A stretch of 64,000 nt of DNA from positions 22,646,034 to 22,710,033 of the forward strand of contig NC_134829.1 in assembly GCF_004210375.1 (NCBI RefSeq), in the 5' to 3' direction. Origin of the DNA: Tachypleus tridentatus. Its lineage: Eukaryota > Arthropoda > Merostomata > Xiphosura > Limulidae. Positions 56,165-64,000 of this stretch are shown one piece after another. The first letter of the stretch is position 1; the number at the start of each line of letters is the position of its first letter. Under the pieces are notes generated by a model. The model was not told the DNA's origin, did no database searches, and was given only the letters and a program-made list of their open reading frames with translations. A program made the position numbers and the translations under genes.

Positions 56165-57600
56165 TAACTTTTTCACATGACTGTGACCTTTAACTGTGTT
56201 CGTCACTGACAGCACCGAGATGTGCGGGAAAAAAGTCCAAGTGTGAGTGGAGGAAATGAGTCTTGAGTGTCATGTTGCACTTCATCGTTTTGTATGCTTT
56301 GAGAAGTTTGTCTACAAGCTGAATATAATGTGAAGCTTAGTAATTGCCAAGAAAATTTTCAACAATGTCTTTGAAAACTTTACTGGCAATCTTTTTCAGT
56401 GCAACTAACAGATCTTGGAACCGCTCGTCACGCATAACATGTCTGATCTGAGGGCCAACAAAAATTCCCTCTTGGCCTCAGTTATTCATGGGAACATCTG
56501 TCTTAAATAACGAAAACCATCGCCTTCTTTGTACATTGTTTTCACGAAATTCTTTATAAGTCCCAATTTTATGTGAAGAGGAGGCAAAAAAATCTTTGCC
56601 GAGTCGACAAGCTGTTCATGTGCTTCATTTTTCTGTCCTGGAACTAACTTTTTACCAGGTGGCCAACTCTGTCTAGAATAATGTGAGTCTTTGGCACGAC
56701 TGTCACATTCGCAGATGATACAAAGTTTCTATGGCTTTGTATAGCCGAGCTGCAGTCCCAGCAACAGAGCAACGACTTTCAGATCTCCACAGATATTCCA
56801 GTTGTACTTGCTGTACTGGATGTGCTTCAGTATGTTTATCCATGTTCTCGTAGGTTTCTTTTATGTGTACTGCATAGCCAACAAGTATTGAAGGGTGAAC
56901 GTTGTCATTGTGTAACAGTAAAGCTTTTAGGCTTAACATTGATAAATCAATAAAGAAACGTCACTCTTGGGGATCATGGTCACAATCAAAAGCAGAGAAC
57001 AATCCTTCAATGTCAACAAAGAAACAAAGACTATCAACTTGTGCAAATAATTTGGTTATATCATCTTGGTGGCTTCGAAAAACAGAAATTTTTGTACCTG
57101 GTGTCAGCAACACCATTCCTGCAGTCTCTAACCCAGCAATTCGGCTTTTGCGTTTGACCAAATCATTTAATTCTGAATGTGTTATGAGATGTGGATCACC
57201 TGAGGAGCACGGTTCAAAATCCAGATGAAAAAACTGCAATGCAGAAAACTGGCAGTGACATTGATCCGGATTTTGAACCGTGCTCCTCAGGTGATCCACA
57301 TCTCATAACACATTCAGAATTAAATCATCTGTTGTATCATTCTGGTGGTTTCGGAATTGGAAGACTGTCATCATTTGTCACTGGTCTCATTGCTAAAGGC
57401 AGATTAGGGTATTCAATTGACTTCTTGTTTTTGGCAAAGAATCCAGACACATTAGTCCAACAAAAGTAACAATCCATCGCATGATTTTTCTGTTCTCGCC
57501 ATATCATTGAGACAGCAAACGGCATTGTCTTTCGAGTGCCTCTGACCCAAGTTCTAAGAGAAAGAGTACATGTCGCACAACAAATTAGAGGCGTACATTC
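56165..57600 (-). pseudogene. Widespread transposon-associated ORF family, function unknown (-)
   Basis: On minus, in order: a CYFC-containing segment (WREQKNHAMDCYFCWTNVSG, YPNLPLAMRPV, LPIPKPPE) at 57525-57337; DFEPCSSGDPHLITHSELNDL and PGTKISVFRSHQDDITKLF at 57230-57020; LKALLLHNDNVHPSILVGYA and HIKETYENM at 56935-56850; then LHIKLGLIKNF-like and SRLISSTHTWTFFPHI-like pieces down to 56170. I recognise this as a protein repeated in many invertebrate genomes and treated as transposon-derived, but cannot name its class. Stops, frameshifts and an internal inverted duplication make it a pseudogene. Confidence 0.65.
57162..57328. repeat. Fold-back inverted duplication, arms about 65 bp
   Basis: 57162-57226 and 57262-57328 are near-exact reverse complements around a ~35-bp centre. 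Both encode FEPCSSGDPHLITHSELN, once on each strand. On plus, the centre reads EKTAMQKTGSDID directly before the motif, so the sequence natural to the ORF (which is on minus) now lies inverted. Confidence 0.9.
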
Positions 57601-57604
57601 CTAG

Positions 57605-58945
57605 TCTTGATCACCAATTATACAACCGAAGTACAGATGATATGCTTTCTTCACAAGACATTGACGAGACATACTGACCGACACCAATCGTCCTGTAAAA
57701 CGTCTATGACATCTAACTTACTTCTTAAAGTGTTACTAAGGCAGTACTGTATTCTGAAACAAAATGTACACACTATGAGGTCTTTATTACTCCATTGAGC
57801 AGCATCTGTGTATGCAAGTCACTTTTACAGCTTGCTACAACAGTCTCAAGCTAGCTCCAGCCTGCCCAGATATTCCCGGGCTGCATACTTCCACATAACA
57901 GCTTCCAACCTTGCTTGTTTCATGCCTAAACATACCCAGACTGCACATAATATTGCTCATAGGTCTTTTACAGAAACAAAAATTTTTGGACTCAAATATA
58001 AAAAAAAAAAAAATGACAAAACTGAAGATTTCGATAAAACGGTACGTGATGGGCAAAGTTGGATGTGATTTTCGTGATCAGCAGCCAAAAATCTATAAGA
58101 AACACCCAACAGTGTTCAAGAAGCAAAAACTTTGTTGTGCAGTGTAAATCACTGGGAAATACAAAAATTTTACCCACTACCTTTGTTTATGTTGTCATCT
58201 GTGAATCAATAAAGGCAACGTTTTGTCTTGAAATTATGAAATAAATAATCCCAGGCAGAATTCAGCTAAGATTTTAAAGATAAAATTTACTCTACTTGGG
58301 TAAGTTTTCGTTTTACACAATTAAACACTAATTAATAGGTATAACTACATTGACAACTACAAACACTTGGTGCCAAATTATCACTATACTGTATCACCAT
58401 CTATGATTAAATCAATCCACTTATTGCAGTCAGCATCAAAGAAAAACAAATGCAGATAAAAGTAACTGATTTATCCAAATAAATATTTTACTGCAAAAGT
58501 GAAATTGGTGTACACGCCCCATACACATTTATATGTAAATACTAGTTACGGACTTCCTTGACCCATACATGAGATTGTTTGTTGTATCAACATCTTGTAA
58601 ATGCTCATTGTGTTCCTGACTGGATCTAGCTGAGAGTATGTGTTATTGACTTCGCAAGTTATCAGATTAGGAATAAAAAGTTCATCTGTACACCATCACC
58701 CTACATAGCTTATCAAATAATTGAAATCTAAAATCAGCTCTTTGGTCAGTGAAGAACCTTTAGGTGCTACTAAGAATTCTACCCATTATTCAATTAACCT
58801 GTCAAGAATGGACTATACTAACATACCAAACAATAGATAAGATTTGGTCATCGAGCGCCTACAATTATCAGCTGTTTCCAGAACTACTATTTGAAAAAGA
58901 AAGTCAACAACTCTCTGATGGAGTTTACTATGTTTTGGTGAGATA
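57605..58945. other. No recognised gene
   Basis: Short frames in both directions (all under 110 codons) and a poly-A run at 58000-58012. Nothing matches a family I know. It could be the non-coding flank of the neighbouring elements. Confidence 0.35.
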
Positions 58946-58949
58946 TTCC

Positions 58950-60900
58950 TTTGGACAACACTCATGATATTTGCTGTATTTCTCAAATTGAATGCATTCA
59001 AAGAAACAAAGCCGAACCAAGGAAGAAAAAAAAGTATGATGGAACTTTTACTGAATATGGTTTTACATTGACAGGTAATAAAGATGGACCTAGTGGGTTG
59101 TGTGTTGAATGTGGAACTATGTTGAGTAATAGTAATTTGCATACAGCAATGTTAAAAGGGAATCTAGAAACCACGCACTCCCAACTAAAAAATCCAACTT
59201 CGATTATTTCAAAATAAAGTGTTTGAAATTAAGTGCAAGGAAAGCTACATTTCTTTTGTTTGTCCATCAGGACCACAAAGGTGCTCTTATTGCTTCATAT
59301 CGTAATAGTCACAGTAATGTAAAAGCAGGTGAAGCTCATACAATTCTAGAAGATTTAAAAAAACCATGCGCAAAAGATTTGGAAGAGTGCCAGATTGATG
59401 AGAAATTTCTTAAAAACATTAAAACTGTGCTCATTTCCGACAACTCAGTTTCTCGAAGAATCAAGGATGTGTCAGCAAATTGATTTACGGAGTTAAAACG
59501 ACGAGTAAAAGCGAGTAGAACTTTTTCGCTTGAGATGGATGAATCAAAAGATGTCGCAGGTTATGCAATGTTTGTTGTGTTTCTTTGCTATATTCACGAA
59601 GCTAGTTTTGAAGAAAACATGTTAATTTGCAAATCTTTGATTTCTCAAACAACATGCGAAGAAATATTTGAAATGATCTATATATTTATGGAAGAACATA
59701 AGATCCAATGAAAATTTTATTCAAGTAATTGCACAGATTGGGCTGCAGCTATGAATGGAAAATTTCCAGGCGCAGTGGCACACATAATAAAGAAAAACTC
59801 GAACATCGAGAGTATCTATTGCTGTCTTCATCGTCATGCACTTCCAATGAAACGAATGCTAGAAGACTTAAAAACGGTTTTGGGTGATGACATAAAAATA
59901 GTTAATTTTATAAAATCAAGACCTCTCAAACCGAGGATTTTCAGTTTATTCTGTGAGAATATGGGAAGTATCCATAAAAATTGGGTGATGACATAAAAAT
60001 AGTTAATTTTATAAAATCAAGATCACTCAAACTGAGGATCTTCAGTTTACTCTGTGAGGATATGGGAAGTTTCCACAAAAATTTACTGCTTCAAACTGAA
60101 GCCCGATGGCTTTCTCGGGGAAACGTTCTTGCTCTGTTTTATAAACTGCATGAGGATATTGGTTTCTTTTTATCTGAATGCCATTTTGGACTTACGTACA
60201 AACTAAGGGACAAATGCTTGATACAGAAAGAGGCTTACTTTTCGAACATATTTGCCTAACTAAATGAAATGAATGATACAGTGCAGTGTATTGGGTTAAC
60301 TTACAATGACGATCAGAGTAAAATGGAGGTGCTTCAACTTAAGCTAAAACTTTAGGGTGAATGTATACTTATAGAAGAACGTGACTGCTTGGAAAACGTC
60401 AGTGGGTATTTTTACTTATGAATGAAATTTCGTTTCGTGAAGATGCAATAGTTTCAGTCTCCCACCACATGTCTGATTTGTGTACAACTATTTAGGGTCA
60501 CTTTTCTACTTATTTATAAAAAATACTGTGTATTCAAAATCGCTTTGTTAATTCTGGAAATACCAACGATTTGCCTTAAAAAAAAATAACGGATTTTTGA
60601 AATTTTAAAGGATTATACCCTAAAAACAAAATTTCACCAGGAAGAAATTACACAATTTTGGATTCAAGTAGCCATGGAATATCTTGAAATATGTAACAGA
60701 GCCTTGAAAATTTTGATGCATTTTCCAACTAAATATCTTTGTGAGCAAGCATTTGCATTGTAAACAGCTACAAATACCAAATTTAGAAACAGGCTAAATA
60801 TTGAAGATGATTTGCGCTTACAGGTAACATCTACAACTCCAGATATTAAACTACTTTATGAATAAAAGCAAGCCCATCTGCGCCACAAATAAATAAATAA
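58950..60900 (+). pseudogene. hAT transposase, ZBED5-like (+)
   Basis: A BED-finger-like N-terminus (GLCVECGTMLSNSNLHTAML then LETTHSQL) at 59090-59190 is followed by a helical part, SDNSVSRRIKDVSAN. FSLEMDESKDVAGYAMFVVF at 59525-59580 carries the first catalytic Asp. DWAAAMNGKFPGAVAHI and CCLHRHALPMKRM follow at 59735-59850, then the EARWLSRGNVLALFYKLHED motif at 60097-60160, and an hATC-like tail (FPTKYLCEQAF-like) near 60720-60760. In-frame stops and a 101-bp tandem duplication disable it. Confidence 0.85.
59882..60083 (+). repeat. 101-bp tandem duplication inside the transposase
   Basis: gggtgatgacataaaaatag recurs at 59882 and 59983. The two copies differ by about ten substitutions, so the duplication is not very recent. 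It shifts the reading frame. Confidence 0.9.
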
Positions 60901-61019
60901 GTACACTATTCTTTTACTTATATAAATTTTGGAAGCAGAACATTTTGAAAAGTATGTAGAAGTAAGACTTTTTCTTTAAATTTTTACATTTTTACTAAAT
61001 TTGTATTCTAAAAGATTGA

Positions 61020-61345
61020 AGTTTGTTTGTTTTGAATTTCGCGCAAAGCTACTTAAGGGCTATCGGCGCTAGCCTTCCCTAATTTAGTAGTGTAAAACTA
61101 GAGGGAAGGCAGCTATTCGTCATCACCCATTGCCAACTCTTGGGCTACTCTTTTATCAACGAATTGACTGTCACACTATAACGCCTCCACGGCTGAAAGG
61201 GCGAGTATGTGGTGCTACGGGTATTCGAGCCGCTTACGCCACCTGGCCACGTGTAGTGATGATGACCAGTTGCCTTCCCTCTTATCTTACACTACTGAAT
61301 TAAGGGACACTAGCGCAGATAGAGCTCGTGTAACTTTACGTTTTT
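61020..61345. mobile_element. Two SINE-A copies head to head
   Basis: A minus-strand SINE-A (61020-61250, with tail gtttgttttgaatttcgcgc and a head remnant ccacctggccacg) is followed by a plus-strand 3' part (61250-61345, gtgtagtgatgatgaccagt to gctcgtgtaactttacg). Confidence 0.8.
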
Positions 61346-61399
61346 GACCAATTGTTTTTATTTTCGTGTATCTTTTTATTAAGACTCCAGAATGTGTTT

Positions 61400-61780
61400 T
61401 CTTTCTGACGTGAAGCTCCGCAAGTCAATAAATTTTGGGGTCCTCTGTGCTAAGCTTTCAAACGTGTTACTTATCAAGCGTCCTTATAAAAAATGATCTA
61501 AAGAGGCACTTAACTGGTCTATTTTGATGTATAATGAAATAGAACAGAAAACTGTAGTTCTGGTTTATCTCGATGCTTCGTAAAAACAAGTTTCTTTAAA
61601 CATAAGAATAAATAGGGTTATGGATAATAAAAATAGTATCATTCTTTATCAGCAATTTGTTAGTTTCTAGATCTTTAGGAATGAATGTTATTCATCAATC
61701 ATGTCAACCTACTCAAGAATGTTAAGCCTTCTCTGTATCATGTGCTGATTTGGTAGAATAATAAATATTATTAAACCTGT
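61400..61780 (+). repeat. Dispersed repeat, inverse of 31935-32345
   Basis: Shares gttctggttta, aaaaacaagtttctttaaac, aataaatagggttatggata and cattctttatcagcaa with the reverse complement of 32100-32340. It is non-coding. Confidence 0.55.
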
Positions 61781-61784
61781 ATTA

Positions 61785-62090
61785 AGTGAAAGTTTTTATT
61801 TTGATTAGAAGTTTCTAAATATCTCAGAACAATTATAATGTTTTTCTTCATAATTTTTGAATTATTGTCTCACCAAACATGCTCGCTTTTTCAGAGGTGG
61901 GGGCGTTACAATGTTGCTGTCAATCCGACTATTCGTTAGTAAAAGAGTATCCCAAGAGTAGGCGGTGGGTGGTGATAACTGGCTTCCTTTCCTGTAGTTT
62001 TACACTGCTAAATTAAGGACAGCTAACACAAACAGCCCTGGTGTAGCTTTGCGCAAATTTTATTCAAAGAAACAAACAAAAAACACTCTT
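61785..62090 (+). mobile_element. Dispersed repeat end plus SINE-A (+)
   Basis: 61785-61860 repeats tttattttgattagaagttt and ctaaatatctcagaac from 34600, an empty hairpin site. It is followed by SINE-A (caccaaacatgctcgctttt to gtgtagctttgcgcaaattt). Then the LINE begins, as at 34490-35450. Confidence 0.75.
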
Positions 62091-64000
62091 TCTGCTCCCC
62101 TTCACTTTTCTCTCGCATTTCTTGGAGGGTTGACAGTGACCCACATGGAAGTGATCAATTTCGAATTATTTGATAGAGATTGATCATGGTTGATACCACC
62201 CGACCCGCTTCCTTTGGTGGAAGCTGGACAAGGACAACTGGTTTTCTTTCACTGTTCTTTTCACGGTCTTTTGACTGCATTGTCAAAGTTGTTGCTCAGT
62301 CTATTCCTAAAATTTCGAAACGTTTCCATTGGTATCCTGTTGAATGACGGAATTCTATTTCCGACAAGTCACTGATGACGAAAAATGGAACCTATAATAC
62401 CTTTCTTAGGTATGTCACATTTCAAAATGCATTTTATTTTGAAATATCCATGCACTTGTTTGACAGATAAAGTGTCAAAGCCAGAAGAAATTTTGGATTA
62501 AATTCACAACCAGCATCTTTTCTACACACAATTTAAAAGTCATATGTGACAAGTTTTTGAAGGTCAGTGGATAGTATGCTTTTGATCCCTTTCAATTTGC
62601 TCTTTGATGGCCAGAAATTGGCTGATGCCTAGAGCTTTGCCGATACTCTCAGAAAAAAAAAAATTCGTACATCTAGTACTTCTGTCTTATCACCACCTTC
62701 ATAGCTATTAATCCTCAGGCATAGCCGTCACGTCTCTTTTGATTATGGCAGATCGCCTTTATGACTATAATCACCCCTTTAGATTGATAGAGCTCAAACT
62801 TGCTCTTTATTAGTATGGAAGTACATAAGTCAGACCTGATGATATTCCTTACTAGATGCTGTGCCATCTCTCTCTTTGGGCCTGGCATGGCCTAGCGCGT
62901 TAAAGCGTGCGCTTCGTAATCTGAGGGTCGCGAGTTCGCGCCCGAATCGCGCCAAACATGCTCGAGCTCCCAGCTGTGGGGGCGTTATAATGTGACGGTC
63001 AATCCCACTTTTCGTTGGTAAAAGAGTAGCCCAAGAGTTGGCGGTGGGTGGTAATGACTAGCTGCCTTCCCTCTAGTCTTACACTGCTAAATTAGGGACG
63101 GCTAGCACAGATAGCCCTCGAGTAGCTTTGTGCGAAATTCCAAAACAAACAAACAAACAAAATCTCTCTCTTGTATCTCTTGCTATTTGTTTGGACGTAT
63201 TTATACCAAAGATGGCAGAAAAATGCTTTTCGTGATGCTTAGCGCTTGGCTATTGTCCTCCCTTCTTCTAAGCATGGGAAAGATCCACAGATTCTGTCAT
63301 ACTACGATCCAATTGCTTTGACCAGCTGTCTCTGTAATATGTAACGAGAATAGATAATGCTCATTTTGTTTAATTCCTGGAATCAAACAATCTCCTGTCG
63401 CCCACCCAATGTGTGTTCCAATGACAACACTACACCATTAACCATCTGATTCGACTTGAAACGTTAATCAGGGAAACCCTTCTCAAATGGCAACATCTTT
63501 TTTCTATAATTTTTTTACCTTGAGAAGATTTATGATACCACGTGAATTTATGGCATTTTGTAAAACCTTTACTGATATGGGTTGCATGGCCATTTGCCCA
63601 TTTTTATGAAAAACATTTTTATTGGACTATTGATTCCAAGTTCTTATGGGTTTTACATTTTCCCGTTCTTTCCCACAGGAACTTAAACTCCTTAAGGATT
63701 GTGAATTATGTGTAACATTTTTCAGTATAAAGATTAATGACCATCACTGGATAACTCCTTCCTATAGTAAGAAACATACTCTATGTCAATGACTTCCACA
63801 TCTCATGCCAGTTGTCGAGCAAAATGTTTATTGAGCGGCAGCTACAGGCTGACCTTAGTTGTTTATTGAAGTAGACCACAACAAACAGTTTCACATTTTC
63901 TATTTCTAAAGCCATTTCTATGCACTTTTGCTACCAAAGAGGTTTTGACTCCTATCCTCAGCTCTGTTTTAATAAATTTATACTTCCATTTGTCCCTAAG
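62090..64000 (+). pseudogene. Jockey-like LINE (endonuclease end to RT), split by a SINE
   Basis: 62090-62870 corresponds to 23620-24400 of the first LINE. 63165-64000 continues through the RT: tactacgatccaattgcttt (YxPIALTSC region), cacccaatgtgtgttccaat, accttgagaagatttatg (FDIEKxYD region), and an active site at about 63775-63795 reading YVND instead of YVDD. A SINE-A separates the halves. The element leaves the window at its right edge and carries frequent frame breaks. Confidence 0.8.
62880..63165 (+). mobile_element. SINE-A, full length, inserted in a LINE (+)
   Basis: One of the best SINE-A copies: the head at 62883-62955 (gggcctggcatggcctagcg, gcttcgtaatctgagggtcg), a complete body, and tail tagctttgtgcgaaattcca with (ACAA)n. 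Confidence 0.9.

Noticed and set aside
62313..62402. Host gene exon candidate
   Set aside because: The sequence aligns with the Jockey-like LINE region seen at 35240-35300, so it is element-derived.

Overview
The window looks like AT-rich, repeat-laden DNA from an arthropod, plausibly a chelicerate such as a horseshoe crab. The lineage is an inference: it rests on split genes with GT-AG introns, TATA boxes and AATAAA signals, on very abundant tRNA-derived SINEs ending in (CAAA)n, and on Jockey-like LINE, Penelope-like and hAT remnants of a kind I associate with chelicerate genomes. No bacterial-type operon, CRISPR array, rRNA or functional tRNA was seen.

Two sets of host genes can be supported. 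(1) A well-formed gene at 9456-12123 (+) has seven coding exons and a 5' UTR intron. It encodes a 324-residue, cysteine-free, secreted protein made of Lys/Leu/Asp-rich amphipathic helices with a recurring LGIG motif. (2) A small secreted-peptide family has two exons: a TATA box, a 20-residue signal-peptide exon with a phase-1 GT donor, and a short second exon. Copies lie at 19746-18600 (-, broken), 21240-22256 (+, intron remnant), 28473-29886 (+, open), 33294-32476 (-, start and donor lost), 44937-43743 (-, open if an alternative acceptor is used) and 51135-50800 (-, 3' remnant). Most copies are followed, beyond the 3' UTR, by the same ~35-37-bp minisatellite. The duplicated unit therefore appears to be inverted SINE-B pair + promoter + gene + satellite.

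Layout: 1-9450 holds SINEs, short tandem repeats and a 133-bp perfect-hairpin insertion. 9455-12210 is the helical secreted-protein gene. 12210-17640 is mostly featureless, with a decayed hAT element. 17640-22256 holds peptide copies 1 and 6 with SINEs. 22257-27935 holds two Jockey-like LINEs. 27955-31930 is peptide copy 2 and its satellite. 31930-35450 holds copy 3, SINEs and a LINE fragment. 35455-37190 is satellite. 37195-43035 holds LINE, Penelope-like and LINE remnants that split that satellite. 43035-45545 is copy 4. 46138-46840 holds a fold-back element and a hAT scrap. 46845-50790 is a ~4-kb satellite whose last kilobase is highly homogeneous. 50800-51135 is copy 5. 51162-53320 is a hAT element with a recognisable end. 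53482-55810 is a conspicuously GC-rich Tx1/L1-like LINE. 56165-57600 is a widespread transposon-associated ORF family containing a fold-back inverted duplication. 58950-60900 is a third hAT. 61020-64000 holds SINEs and LINE fragments.

Most open frames in the window are chance frames or antisense shadows of decayed transposons. The likeliest new biology is the secreted helical protein and the rapidly diverging small-peptide family with its attached satellite.
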